From NCBI GenBank assembly GCA_013298595.1, contig JAAFIG010000028.1, positions 1-63,992 of the forward strand: a stretch of DNA of 63,992 nucleotides, read 5' to 3'. A program made the position numbers and the translations under genes. Under the pieces are notes generated by a model. The model saw only the letters and a program-made list of their open reading frames with translations. It was not told the DNA's origin and ran no database searches. Position 1 is the stretch's first letter. Every line of letters begins with the position of its first letter. This document shows positions 44,415 to 53,112 of the stretch, piece by piece. The DNA is from Deinococcales bacterium (GTDB lineage Bacteria > Deinococcota > Deinococci > Deinococcales > JAAFIG01).

Positions 44415-45665
44415 ATGGCAGAGTTGCTCGAGCGTCAAGGAAATAAAGTCAAGTTCAAAGTTGTGGTTTCGGCTGGCGAAGTTACGCAAGCTTTTGACCG
44501 TATTATGAATGCGTTGGTTCGTGAAGTACGAGTTCCAGGGTTTCGTCCTGGCAAAGCACCTAAAGCCATGATTGAAAAACGTGTTGGACGCGATTTTGTT
44601 GAAAACGAAGTGGCTAAGCATTTGATTGAACAAAATTATGGCAATGCTGTCAAGGAATTAAAATTGATTCCTTTAACTGCCAATGTTGACCCAGGTAAAA
44701 TTGCACAAGGCACAGATTTTGAATTTACGGTGGATGCCGAGAACTACCCAGAATTGACATTGCCAAACTGGCAAGCTTTTAGTATCGAAGCTGTTGCGCC
44801 AACAGTCAACGAAGAAGACGTGCAAAAAGCGCTTACCGAATTACAACAAAATCGTGCGACTTACGAACAAGTGGATCGTACTGCCGAAGCCGAGGATTTA
44901 GTCAATGTCGAAATCCTCGAGGGCGAAGATGCAGGTAAAACGTACCCCGTGTACCTCGAGCGAGCCGAAGCTGGTGTGCGGAATGCCTTGCTTGGACAAG
45001 GTGTAGGTGCAGCGGTTGAAGTTGTTGTTGCTGGTGGCGAAGCCGAAGAAGATAACGAAGAAACCACATTGAAAGTTAAAATTCTCGACATCAAAAACAA
45101 AGTTGTTCCCGAACTCAATGCCGAATTTGTCAGCAGCTTCCAACTCGAGAATGTAGACAGCGTCGAAGCCCTCACAGAACGGGTCAAAGCCGATCTGGAA
45201 GCCCAAGCAATTGCCAATGGCAAACAAGCAAAACGTGATGAATTTGTTAAAAAACTTGGTGAAGGCAGCACTGTGGACATCCCAGAAGTGATGATTGAAC
45301 GCCGTAAAGCCGCTATGGAACAGGATCTCGAGACAGACTTGAAAAAACAAGGTATTACTCTCGAAGCCTACCGAGCGTACTTAGGTGGCGAAAATAAACT
45401 CGAGGAATTTGAACAAGAAATCCTCACAGGTGCACAATTACGAGTCCGTAATGACCTTGCACTCGAGAAACTAACCGAAAGCCTGAATGTTGAATTAAGC
45501 CCAGACGAATGGTCAACAGCTCTGCGTAACTATGCTGTTTCAATTCGCACCAGCGTACCAAACCTGTTAAAAGCTTTAGGTGACGAAGGCACAGAAAACT
45601 TCCGCCTGATCGCAACCCGAGATAAAGCCTTAGAGACAGCCTTAAACCAAATTAGCGCCAGCTAA
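44415..45665 (+). CDS. tig: Trigger factor, ribosome-bound chaperone and prolyl isomerase
   Basis: A 416-residue chaperone that receives nascent chains at the ribosome exit. The N-terminal domain has the ribosome signature GFRPGKAPKAMIEKRVG, followed by the FKBP-like isomerase domain (about 150-230, ADLVNVEILEGEDAGKTYPVYL) and the helical C-terminal arms. AAGGAG lies nine bases before the ATG. The cluster with two tRNA genes shares the strong promoter at 44061, and a CTCGAG-armed terminator ends it. Confidence 0.95.
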   Translation: MAELLERQGNKVKFKVVVSAGEVTQAFDRIMNALVREVRVPGFRPGKAPKAMIEKRVGRDFVENEVAKHLIEQNYGNAVKELKLIPLTANVDPGKIAQGTDFEFTVDAENYPELTLPNWQAFSIEAVAPTVNEEDVQKALTELQQNRATYEQVDRTAEAEDLVNVEILEGEDAGKTYPVYLERAEAGVRNALLGQGVGAAVEVVVAGGEAEEDNEETTLKVKILDIKNKVVPELNAEFVSSFQLENVDSVEALTERVKADLEAQAIANGKQAKRDEFVKKLGEGSTVDIPEVMIERRKAAMEQDLETDLKKQGITLEAYRAYLGGENKLEEFEQEILTGAQLRVRNDLALEKLTESLNVELSPDEWSTALRNYAVSIRTSVPNLLKALGDEGTENFRLIATRDKALETALNQISAS

Positions 45666-45682
45666 AAATGGAAAGCATGTTA

Positions 45683-45715
45683 AGCTCGAGAGTACAAGCA
45701 CTCTCGAGCTTTTTA
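45683..45715 (+). terminator. Terminator of tig, arms built on CTCGAG
   Basis: AGCTCGAGAGT-acaagc-ACTCTCGAGCT followed by TTTTATT, a perfect 11-bp stem with CTCGAG in each arm. Confidence 0.93.
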
Positions 45716-45850
45716 TTGCCCCAAACCAAAGTGCAGGTTGTTCTGTGTTTTGCGTCACTCAAGAAAACTGCAACCCATGCGATACTATAAAAAGTGCCAA
45801 TTCGTAAACCAGACTCCAAACAAAAAATAACCAACACGGAGAAAACCTCA

Positions 45851-46138
45851 ATGACCCACTTTATGCCTAACCAAACAGACCTCGAGCAAACCTTTGCAAT
45901 ACTTGGCTCAAGCGAACAAATGGTACTGCGTTTACGCACAGGCTTAGTGGATGGGCATCGGCACACACTACGCGAAGTCAGTGCTTTTCTTGGCACAACT
46001 CGAGCCATTGCTCGCAGCTTAGAATGGCAAAGCTGGCAAAAATTGCAAATCCATGCACAACAAAACGAAACAGCCTCGGAAAGTGTGCATTACTTACTCG
46101 AGCGTTGCCGCATTCGTAAAGCCCGCACCACCAATTAA
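45851..46138 (+). CDS. Mini-protein consisting of a sigma-70 region 4-like domain
   Basis: A 95-residue protein. Residues about 20-65 read LGSSEQMVLRLRTGLVDGHR then HTLREVSAFLGTTRAIARSLEWQSWQKL, which parallels region 4 of primary sigma factors (EREVLRLRFGLxDG...TLEEVGxxFGVTRERIRQIEAKALRKL). Regions 1-3 are absent. A helical tail follows (SVHYLLERCRIRKAR). The start with GGAG nine bases upstream is the ATG at 45851; a GTG at 45794 just after a TACTAT box is an alternative that adds 19 residues. The recognition helix keeps the TR---R pattern, so -35-like DNA or RNA-polymerase flap contact is possible. ParA follows after 15 bases. Confidence 0.8.
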   Translation: MTHFMPNQTDLEQTFAILGSSEQMVLRLRTGLVDGHRHTLREVSAFLGTTRAIARSLEWQSWQKLQIHAQQNETASESVHYLLERCRIRKARTTN

Positions 46139-46153
46139 GCTACAATACACAGT

Positions 46154-46738
46154 ATGCGAATACTGTTGGTTAGCCTTAAAGGTGGTGTTGGTAAAACCAC
46201 CACAGCTGTGCATTTAGCAGGAGCACTTGCAGCGAAGGGTAAAACCCTGCTGGTAGATGCCGACCCAGCGCAAGGAGCCTTAGAATGGGCAACTCGAGGG
46301 ACTGGGTTGCCTTTTGATGTGGTCTTACCCGAAGATGCCAAACCCAAAAAGTACGACTTTGTGATTGTTGATACCAGAGCGCAACCCAAAGGCAAAACTT
46401 TAGATGAATTTACCCGTAAAGCCGATTTACTGATTTGCCCTACCAGCCCCAGTGCCCTTGCGCTCGAAACCATGCCACGTTTACAAGCCGAACTCGAGGA
46501 TTTGCCATATAAAGCCCTAATAACGCTCACGCCACCGCCACCATCAAAAGACGCAGCTCGAGCCAGTCAACGCTTAATAGACATGGAATTTCCAAGATTC
46601 AAAACCATTATGCGCCGTTATGCTGCCCTCGAGAAAGCTGCAATTGCAGGGTGTTTAGTATCAGAAATTCGTGACCCTCGAGCCATGCAAGCTTGGGCAG
46701 ATATTCAAGCACTCACCAAAGAAGTGCTGAAAAAATAA
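46154..46738 (+). CDS. ParA/MinD-type P-loop ATPase
   Basis: A compact 194-residue ParA-like ATPase. Walker A is deviant KGGVGKTTTAVHLA near the N-terminus, followed by LLVDADPAQGALEWA and DFVIVDTRAQ (Walker B with the extra acidic residue replaced by TR). It resembles the short orphan ParA proteins of plasmids and phages rather than chromosomal Soj. No parB gene or parS site is seen. TACAAT lies seven bases before the ATG (leaderless). Confidence 0.88.
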   Translation: MRILLVSLKGGVGKTTTAVHLAGALAAKGKTLLVDADPAQGALEWATRGTGLPFDVVLPEDAKPKKYDFVIVDTRAQPKGKTLDEFTRKADLLICPTSPSALALETMPRLQAELEDLPYKALITLTPPPPSKDAARASQRLIDMEFPRFKTIMRRYAALEKAAIAGCLVSEIRDPRAMQAWADIQALTKEVLKK

Positions 46739-46761
46739 GCCGCCAGCTTCAAGCTGACGGC
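46739..46761 (-). terminator. Terminator of the PEGA-like membrane-protein gene
   Basis: GCCGCCAGCTTCAAGCTGACGGC, an 11-base arm hairpin with one mismatch. On the minus strand it is followed by TTATTTTTTC; it lies in the 36-base gap between convergent genes. Confidence 0.75.
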
Positions 46762-46774
46762 AAAAATCGAACCT

Positions 46775-47497
46775 TTACTTTTTGAGGTACACAGGAATAT
46801 TTTTGTTCTTAGGAGTTTCGATTTTACCTGCATTGAAAGTTTGAAAACCTTCTGCTTCGATACTATACGTATACGAACCAGCAGCTAAGCCTTCAAAGAC
46901 ATTTGGTGTTGTTCCTCGAGCCACTTCAACACCATCTTTGGAAAGAATCACAGTTCCATTAACAGCCACTTTGCCATTGGTGAACGCCGAAACGCGCACA
47001 CGGCAGGGACACTGGGCATTACTGGCAGTCGTCAAGCCTTGCTTAACAATCACTTTGCGTTTAATACTCGAGCCATCAGCCGCTTTGACTTCAAATTCGT
47101 ACTCACCAACAGCGGGTGTTGGTACATAAAAAGACCATTTACTGTTCGCATCGGCACTGGTTGTACCTTCAAGCACACCATTCTTGTAAATCTCGAGATT
47201 CTCGCCTGTAACGCCTGTCCCCTCGAGAATAAAGTCTTGAGCGTTGAGTTCCTCGGCTTCAGCGGGGTACAAGAATGCCATGACACCTGCACTTGCATTT
47301 GGTGTTGTAGTAGGTGTGGCAGCTGTAGCAGAACCATCAGGAATCAGTACGCCAGCAGCGGCGGCTAAACCAATTAGCCCACCACCAATAGCAATCATGA
47401 TTGGTTTGCGTTTACGACCCATGCTCATGGAGACCGCACCCGCAACAAGTGTTCCCAAACCCAATAATAACAATGGCAAAAACATCAAAACGTTCAT
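46775..47497 (-). CDS. Membrane protein with PEGA/carboxypeptidase-regulatory-like domains
   Basis: A 240-residue protein. Two N-terminal membrane helices (VLMFLPLLLLGLGTLVAGAV and IMIAIGGGLIGLAAAAGVLI) are followed by a Thr/Pro linker and two beta-sandwich domains: DFILEGTGVTGENLEIYKNG (Ig-like) and VSAFTNGKVAVNGTVILSKDGVEVARG...GSYTYSIEAEGFQTF (PEGA-like). The domains face the cell envelope. The ATG at 47497 has AAGGAG five bases upstream; the ORF extends further but without a ribosome site. Function unknown; surface or polysaccharide contact is typical for PEGA domains. Confidence 0.82.
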   Translation of the reverse strand: MNVLMFLPLLLLGLGTLVAGAVSMSMGRKRKPIMIAIGGGLIGLAAAAGVLIPDGSATAATPTTTPNASAGVMAFLYPAEAEELNAQDFILEGTGVTGENLEIYKNGVLEGTTSADANSKWSFYVPTPAVGEYEFEVKAADGSSIKRKVIVKQGLTTASNAQCPCRVRVSAFTNGKVAVNGTVILSKDGVEVARGTTPNVFEGLAAGSYTYSIEAEGFQTFNAGKIETPKNKNIPVYLKK

Positions 47498-47646
47498 TTT
47501 TCTCCTTAGAAAATACACTCGAGATTTGTAAACCTCGAGCATAATGTGTTCTTACAAGCAGTGTACCTAAAAATCCGAGGGGCGGATGCACCTCGAGAAT
47601 GGCAAAATCAAGGTTTTACCCTACTGTTTGCAGTAGACTCGAGGGC

Positions 47647-48921
47647 GTGAGTGTCCAAACCATTGCTGGTCGTCCGAATTTACAAAGCATCTGGCAGAGT
47701 TTATCCGACCCTGTGCGTCGTAACTTAATAGTGTTATTTGTTGCTCAAGCCCTTGCTACCAGTGCTACAACAGTGTCCACAACCCTCTCGAGTATCATTA
47801 TTTTTAATATCACAGGGGCTGAAAGTTTGTCGGGTTTACCCAGTACCATTAACTTTTTTGTGTCTGCCATCACTGCGTACTGGGCTGGGCGAATCATGCA
47901 AATCAAAGGGCGACGCTTTGGACTGGGCTGGGGGTACGCCATTGGAGTGCTTGGCGCGATTATTGCAGCGACAATGGCACTCGAGAAGAACCTAATTGGC
48001 TTCCTGATTGGTGGCGCACTGGTCGGAGCATCCAATGGTGCGATTCAACAAGCTAAGTATGCGGCTGGAGAAATGGTCTCGAGCAACGTGCGAGGAACTG
48101 TCATTGGTGCTTTGGTCACAGGCAGTGCTTTTGGTAGTGTGCTCAGTTGGGTGGTTGCACCATTGGTACAAGGTTTTGCTAAAAGCCAAGGGATTCCCAC
48201 TATCGAATTTGGCTGGTACTTAGGAGCTTTTTGGTTACTGCTTGGCGCATTATTACTCTTTTTTGGATTGCGCCCAGACCCCAGTACTCTGGCAGTTAAA
48301 GAAATCAGCACCATCCCTCGAGAAATCCCGAACACCTCGAGTCGCAGTTGGGCAGAATTACTGAAAATTCCTGATATGCGCTTAGCCTTGGTCTCGATGG
48401 GCTTAGGACAAATGGTGATGGTTGGTTTAATGGTGTTAATGCCATTACACGCCAAACACCTTGGACACGAAGAAAGTGCCACAGGTTTAATCTCGGTACA
48501 TGTGCTTGGTATGTTTGCTTTTGGTTGGCTGACAGGCAGATTAGTGGACACATGGGGACGCAAACTGGTGATTCAACTAGGCGCAGCTCAACTGATGCTG
48601 GCAGGCTTTGTCGCTGTTTTTGCCACTCGCCCACTCGAGATGGGTTTTAGTTTATTTGTGCTTGGCTTGGGTTGGAATTTTTGCAGTGTTGCAGGGAGTA
48701 CGCTGCTAACCGATCATCTCGAGTCTCATGAACGTGCAAGAGTGCAAGGCAGTGCCGAGTTAGTGGTTTGGTTATCGGCAGCTATTGGCGCATTAGGGGG
48801 TGGGTTAATTGTTGGAGCGTTTGGATTCCCAGTGATTGGCTGGGTGGCATTGGGTGTCGGCGCACTGCCAATGCTGGCAACTTGGGTGCTTGTTCGGCAA
48901 CAGCACAAAAACGTTGCGTAA
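47647..48921 (+). CDS. Major facilitator superfamily transporter
   Basis: A 424-residue transporter with 12 predicted helices. The loop 2-3 motif is partly kept (YWAGRIMQIKGRRFGLGW, and in the second half GWLTGRLVDTWGRKLVI). The start is the GTG at 47647: TAGACT (47634-47639) lies seven bases upstream, predicting a leaderless transcript, and the protein then begins VSVQTIAGRPNLQ. The upstream frame to 47599 is probably untranslated. The substrate is unknown; drug or sugar export is common for this branch. Confidence 0.9.
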   Translation: MSVQTIAGRPNLQSIWQSLSDPVRRNLIVLFVAQALATSATTVSTTLSSIIIFNITGAESLSGLPSTINFFVSAITAYWAGRIMQIKGRRFGLGWGYAIGVLGAIIAATMALEKNLIGFLIGGALVGASNGAIQQAKYAAGEMVSSNVRGTVIGALVTGSAFGSVLSWVVAPLVQGFAKSQGIPTIEFGWYLGAFWLLLGALLLFFGLRPDPSTLAVKEISTIPREIPNTSSRSWAELLKIPDMRLALVSMGLGQMVMVGLMVLMPLHAKHLGHEESATGLISVHVLGMFAFGWLTGRLVDTWGRKLVIQLGAAQLMLAGFVAVFATRPLEMGFSLFVLGLGWNFCSVAGSTLLTDHLESHERARVQGSAELVVWLSAAIGALGGGLIVGAFGFPVIGWVALGVGALPMLATWVLVRQQHKNVA

Positions 48922-48926
48922 TCAAT

Positions 48927-51611
48927 TTATTGACTGATGAGTTCAACTTCGGGAATGGTTAGCTCACCTAGTTGTTTTGCCCAGATTCGCACAAAGCGGG
49001 CGGTGCTGGCATTGGGCAATACGATGGTGCTTGGATTGCCAATACTGCCATTGATTTCGGATCGCCATACAAGATTTTCGGGTAAGGCTAATGCCTCTGC
49101 GAGGGTCATTTGGTTTGAGAACACAGGAAAATCAGCAGCCATGACCCAAACATTGCCAAACGATTGCGTGCCATTTGAACGTAAACGAATTTCTTTAAGG
49201 GTGTAGCGTTTCTCGAGGTCAATTTGCCACCAAGCCAGTGGCACACCACTGGCATGAGCGTAGGTGTTGATGTCTCCGTCTACCGCAAATGTACCCGCAC
49301 GGTTGAATTCCATGGCGGATAAGGCTGGGTTGCGTGGATTGGCGGTATTTGAGAATAATCGAGCCACGTTATTGCCATTTGAAGCGTTGGCGTAAGCAAT
49401 CGCAGCAGTTGAAGTATTTAATGGTACGGCATGAACAACAGTGGCGTTGCCCTCGGCAACCAGCAGCACTTGTCCATCACCTGATTTTGGGTGTTCTTGA
49501 TTGCGAAGTGTTAATACCCCAGAGTTGCTGCCTGCGGCAATGGTCAGTGGGTCGCTGGTCACGGTGTAATACGGATTATCGGCTGCTAAGTTGGGTTGTT
49601 TGGGAATCTCGAGTCGAACCGAAATGGGTCCGTTATACCCACCTGAGCGGTCTACACCGATGCTTAAAGTGGTACTCGAGTTGGCAGCCAAATACACGGG
49701 TGCGCCAAGGTTTAAGCGATACCCTGCATTGCTGCTTGGGGCAGGGGCATTCACGGCTGGTGTGCTGTTGTCGTTGTTGGCAAATTCACCACTAATCAGC
49801 ACATTGTTGAGTTGCACAGGTCCAGACTCGAGGAATTCGTATAAGGTTGGTCCTGGGAAAGGTCCGTACTCGAGGGTGGTTCGATTGCTAGGGTTGTTGG
49901 CGGTGCGGGCAATGGCAACGGAATCTGATAATTGGGTGGTGTCTGGTTCGCCTTGGTTGTTTATCACCACGGCTCGGCTGTCAGCCACAATGCTGTTCAG
50001 GATGGGTTTGAAATTGGTTGACCAAAAAGCGGCATTGCGGCATTTATAGGCAGTTATGCCACTGATGGTGGCGGCTTGTGAACCAATAATGCCGCGTTGA
50101 TCGAAACGGAAACACGAACCAGCTTCTTCTGGGGCGTAACCAAGATTGAACACGCTTTTACCACCATCCACTGGATTACCAATAAAATTGATCGAATGTG
50201 CCACATTGTCTTTGAACTCGAGTAAGTACGAATTGGTAGCGAATTCTGCCACAGTTTTAGCAATCACAGGGATTTTATCGGTTCGGACATCAGCAAGGAT
50301 ATACCCCCAGCCGTTTTCCACGCCAGCCACGACATTTCCTCGCACGGTGTTCTGCGGATTGGTCAGCCAAAAACCAGCTTGGCGTTCGGCTCGGTCACTG
50401 TCACCATCTTTTAAGCTCAGTCGGTGTTTACGTAGCACATAACCGACTTGCATCACTAAGTTATTGGTCAGGATATTGTTGCGTTCCACGCCATCTTCCA
50501 GAAAAACCGCATGACCAGGCAGATTGAAAATCACGTTATTATCGGCTTTAACCCCATTGGACTGATGAATCACAACACCGCGCTGAAAGGTATCATGAAT
50601 ACTCGAGTTCTGAATAAAACTTCCGCTCGAGGTATCCTGATTGAGATGCCAATGCACAGGGTAACGACCAAGCATTCCTTGTTGTCCTAAACCAGTCACT
50701 TCGATGTTTTGTAAACGCACAGTTGAACCTGTCATAAACATCATATGTCCACCAAAACGCCCAGACTCGAGACGTTGACCATCACCATTTTGTTTGCCTT
50801 GTGCATCAAAGGCTTCTGGGTTAAAACCAGGCAGGGTGCGTTCTTGATTATCAATGCTTTTAATCACAATGTTACGACTTAAATTACCAACTTCGGCTCG
50901 CATATCTAGGGTTTGATTGCCGTACATTTGCGGGGCTTGTCCCCAATGGTCAAACTCGAGCGGGCGATCTAATGTAATGGTCTGACCTGCAATGGCGGTA
51001 ATGCTGCGTTTTTCTGCTTGCAGGGCATCAAAATCACTGGGGGCAACTGCAATTTCATCGCCGACTTGCCACCCGTCGAGTGAATCTTCCAATGACAACT
51101 CGGTTGCTCCTTGTAATGCCGAGGCATTCAAATGTGTCCAACTGCGTTTGTTCTGCCCGTACAACTCGAGTGTGCCACCCATTGTACCTAAGAATTTTGT
51201 TCCCATCCCCATAATTTTTTCATTTGGGTTTGTTCCTGCGAGTTGAATCACAAATCGCTTATCAAATGGTTGAGTTGCAGTGCCGACACTGAATTTGCCT
51301 GACCCGTGCAGCATTATCCAATTTGCCGTTAGCTCGAGGTTTTGGTTGGCAGCAACGAGTGTACCTTCAACTGTTAAACTGGCAACTCGAGTAGAACGAT
51401 CTAAAGTGATGGTTTTGCCAGCAGGAATAACCACAGCACTGTTCGTATCAGGTAATGTGCCACCCCACGTGATCGGGTCGGACCATTGTGTCCCTGTACC
51501 ATTGGCAGGCGTGGGCACGGGATTTTGGCTCGAGGCTGGTTGTGTACAAGCAAACAGTATCAGCCCAAGTATTGATAGCAAAAACAGCGAACGAGGAGCA
51601 ATAATGGTCAT
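48927..51611 (-). CDS. CEMIP/TMEM2-like lipoprotein: G8 domain, beta-helix, discoidin domain
   Basis: An 894-residue lipoprotein with lipobox LFAC (Cys22). The G8 domain (about 40-155, SDPITWGGTLPDTNSAVVIP) is followed by a right-handed beta-helix. Its core has the family stretches GRYPVHWHLNQ, SIHDTFQRGVVIHQSNGVKA, GHAVFLEDGVERNNILTNN and FWLTNPQNTVRGNVVAG, close to those of vertebrate CEMIP and TMEM2, which take part in hyaluronan breakdown. A C-terminal discoidin (F5/8 type C) domain (about 750-890, AWWQIDLEKRYTLKEIRLRS) ends in FVRIWAKQLGELTIPEVELI. It is probably a surface protein that binds or cleaves a polysaccharide; activity is not shown. AGGAG precedes the ATG at 51611. Confidence 0.9.
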   Translation of the reverse strand: MTIIAPRSLFLLSILGLILFACTQPASSQNPVPTPANGTGTQWSDPITWGGTLPDTNSAVVIPAGKTITLDRSTRVASLTVEGTLVAANQNLELTANWIMLHGSGKFSVGTATQPFDKRFVIQLAGTNPNEKIMGMGTKFLGTMGGTLELYGQNKRSWTHLNASALQGATELSLEDSLDGWQVGDEIAVAPSDFDALQAEKRSITAIAGQTITLDRPLEFDHWGQAPQMYGNQTLDMRAEVGNLSRNIVIKSIDNQERTLPGFNPEAFDAQGKQNGDGQRLESGRFGGHMMFMTGSTVRLQNIEVTGLGQQGMLGRYPVHWHLNQDTSSGSFIQNSSIHDTFQRGVVIHQSNGVKADNNVIFNLPGHAVFLEDGVERNNILTNNLVMQVGYVLRKHRLSLKDGDSDRAERQAGFWLTNPQNTVRGNVVAGVENGWGYILADVRTDKIPVIAKTVAEFATNSYLLEFKDNVAHSINFIGNPVDGGKSVFNLGYAPEEAGSCFRFDQRGIIGSQAATISGITAYKCRNAAFWSTNFKPILNSIVADSRAVVINNQGEPDTTQLSDSVAIARTANNPSNRTTLEYGPFPGPTLYEFLESGPVQLNNVLISGEFANNDNSTPAVNAPAPSSNAGYRLNLGAPVYLAANSSTTLSIGVDRSGGYNGPISVRLEIPKQPNLAADNPYYTVTSDPLTIAAGSNSGVLTLRNQEHPKSGDGQVLLVAEGNATVVHAVPLNTSTAAIAYANASNGNNVARLFSNTANPRNPALSAMEFNRAGTFAVDGDINTYAHASGVPLAWWQIDLEKRYTLKEIRLRSNGTQSFGNVWVMAADFPVFSNQMTLAEALALPENLVWRSEINGSIGNPSTIVLPNASTARFVRIWAKQLGELTIPEVELISQ

Positions 51612-51804
51612 GAATTCTCCTATCAAACAATAAGTCAAAGTGAATCAACAACTGGGTCTGGAATAAATAAACTTCGAGATATGCCTCATTGTAATCCTTA
51701 GCAGTTCAGTCTTAGTGTAAAAAAATTCATGCTAGAGTCAATAAATAACGAACTTATGCCAATCAACCCAATATGTTTATTCACAGCCGAGTTGTAATCG
51801 ACAC

Positions 51805-51833
51805 AAAAAAGCGCTCGAGAAAATCTCGAGCGC
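51805..51833 (-). terminator. Terminator of rpmI-rplT, arms built on CTCGAG
   Basis: A perfect 10-bp stem GCGCTCGAGA-aaa-TCTCGAGCGC followed on the minus strand by T6, 20 bases after rplT. Confidence 0.93.
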
Positions 51834-51852
51834 CATCTAAAACCAATTTAAT

Positions 51853-52209
51853 TTACGCGTGAGCTTGTTTAGCAGCGGCGACCAGTTGCTCAAAAGCGGC
51901 TGGTTCGCGCACAGCAATATCAGCAAGCATCTTGCGATCCACTTCGATATTGGCTTTCTTTAAGCCGTTAATGAAAACGCTGTAACTCATGCCGTGAATG
52001 CGTGTGGCGGCGTTGATACGTTGAATCCATAAACGACGGAAATCGCGTTTTTTGTTGCGGCGGTCACGGTAGCTGTATGTGGCTGCGTTCAGCAAGGTTT
52101 GTGATGCGTTTTTGTAGTTCTTGGAGCGTGAACCCCAGAAACCCTTGGCGCGTTTTAAGATCACTTTGTGACGACGACGACGGACAATACCGGTCTTTGC
52201 GCGTGGCAT
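51853..52209 (-). CDS. rplT: 50S ribosomal protein L20
   Basis: A 118-residue ribosomal protein starting [20 protein letters not shown] with [15 protein letters not shown] and [20 protein letters not shown], all canonical. Its ATG overlaps the rpmI stop (TAATG), so they are translated together. L20 represses its own operon in other bacteria. CTCGAG occurs only in the terminator behind it, not in the gene. Confidence 0.98.
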   Translation of the reverse strand: MPRAKTGIVRRRRHKVILKRAKGFWGSRSKNYKNASQTLLNAATYSYRDRRNKKRDFRRLWIQRINAATRIHGMSYSVFINGLKKANIEVDRKMLADIAVREPAAFEQLVAAAKQAHA

Positions 52210-52412
52210 TATTTACCTCCGTAAGGAATCATGCGAAGCACGCGTTCCTGATCGGCTTCGGCAAGCACGTAAGCTTTGCCTTTGCCACGAATTTCATCGC
52301 CGCTTTTGTGGTACGAAAGGTGGCGTTTGCCTGCCTTCCATGCCATTGCTTTGCCAGTTCCGCTGATTTTAATGCGGCTGGTAGCAACTTTTCTGGTCTT
52401 TAACTTACCCAT
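52209..52412 (-). CDS. rpmI: 50S ribosomal protein L35
   Basis: A 67-residue protein starting [20 protein letters not shown] and ending [10 protein letters not shown]. The ATG at 52412 has GGAGG five bases upstream; the track extension is not used. infC, which usually precedes rpmI-rplT, is absent; a promoter 100 bases upstream starts the unit. Confidence 0.97.
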   Translation of the reverse strand: MGKLKTRKVATSRIKISGTGKAMAWKAGKRHLSYHKSGDEIRGKGKAYVLAEADQERVLRMIPYGGK

Positions 52413-52515
52413 TATTTCCTCCGCTCGAGAATTTCGTTGTTTGAAGTAAACACTAATTCTGATTATTGGCGGCAGACGCTGCTGCACTTAGAGCCATAAC
52501 ACTGCAAGCCGTGGG

Positions 52516-52544
52516 AGTGTACCAGATGCTCGAGTAAAGCGCAA
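52516..52544 (-). promoter_or_regulatory. rpmI-rplT promoter
   Basis: On the minus strand TTGCGC (52544-52539), 17-base spacer, TACACT (52521-52516). The -10 is the same TACACT as at tRNA-His. The leader would be about 97 bases long. Confidence 0.6.
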
Positions 52545-52600
52545 GGATTTTTTGGCATGTCTCATGTTTGATGGGTTCAGGCTGGTAGACTGGGTGTCTC

Positions 52601-53047
52601 ATGAATGGAAAAACTTTTGCCCGTAGTTTTATGATGCATCGTGCGGCTCTGATCGAATTGCTCGAGAAAATCCCTGCCGATCAAGCCGATTTTAAAGCTT
52701 GGGATGGTGGTATGACCTTCACCAAACTTGCCGATCATTTGTCTGGTTCGAGTACACGTATGGCTGTTTTTATGCGTGGTGAGAAGCCCGATCCGATTGA
52801 ACCAAGTGCCGATTTTACAGCGGCGATTGCGCGTTTAAAAACCAATTTGACCGATACTCAAACCATGCTCGAGGGTTTAACGTCTGAGGGGTTGCAAAAA
52901 GTTGTGCCTGCTTTTGGTGGGCGTGAAATGCCTGTGGCGATGCTGGCAGATTTTTTGATTCAGCACGAAGCACATCATAAGGGGCAGATTTGGATGATGG
53001 CGCGAATGATTGGTGTTGAACCACAAATGTTTATTAAAATGGGCTAA
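52601..53047 (+). CDS. DinB-family protein
   Basis: A 148-residue four-helix bundle metal protein. The His triad is visible: MHRAALIELLEK (His13), KLADHLSG and HEAHHKGQIWMMARMIG at the end. The family includes DinB and thiol-dependent enzymes such as bacillithiol transferases; the exact role here is open. TAGACT lies nine bases before the ATG. A terminator follows. Confidence 0.85.
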   Translation: MNGKTFARSFMMHRAALIELLEKIPADQADFKAWDGGMTFTKLADHLSGSSTRMAVFMRGEKPDPIEPSADFTAAIARLKTNLTDTQTMLEGLTSEGLQKVVPAFGGREMPVAMLADFLIQHEAHHKGQIWMMARMIGVEPQMFIKMG

Positions 53048-53061
53048 TTGGCTCGAGTTTG

Positions 53062-53089
53062 GGTAGGCAATGGTTGCCTACCTTTTTTG
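53062..53089 (+). terminator. Terminator after the DinB gene
   Basis: GGTAGGCAA-tgg-TTGCCTACC with T6. It lies between the DinB stop and the next gene's promoter, inside what would be an upstream extension of the BTAD frame, ruling that extension out. Confidence 0.93.
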
Positions 53090-53112
53090 TTTTGCCTGTT
53101 AGACTACTAACC

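Noticed and set aside
45794-45850. Leaderless GTG start of the sigma-4 mini-protein
   Set aside because: GTG lies only five bases after TACTAT, shorter than the other leaderless genes, and the extension has no domain; the ATG with GGAG is preferred.
53059-53112. N-terminal extension of the second BTAD regulator
   Set aside because: It would read through a T6 terminator hairpin; the leaderless ATG at 53113 is better.
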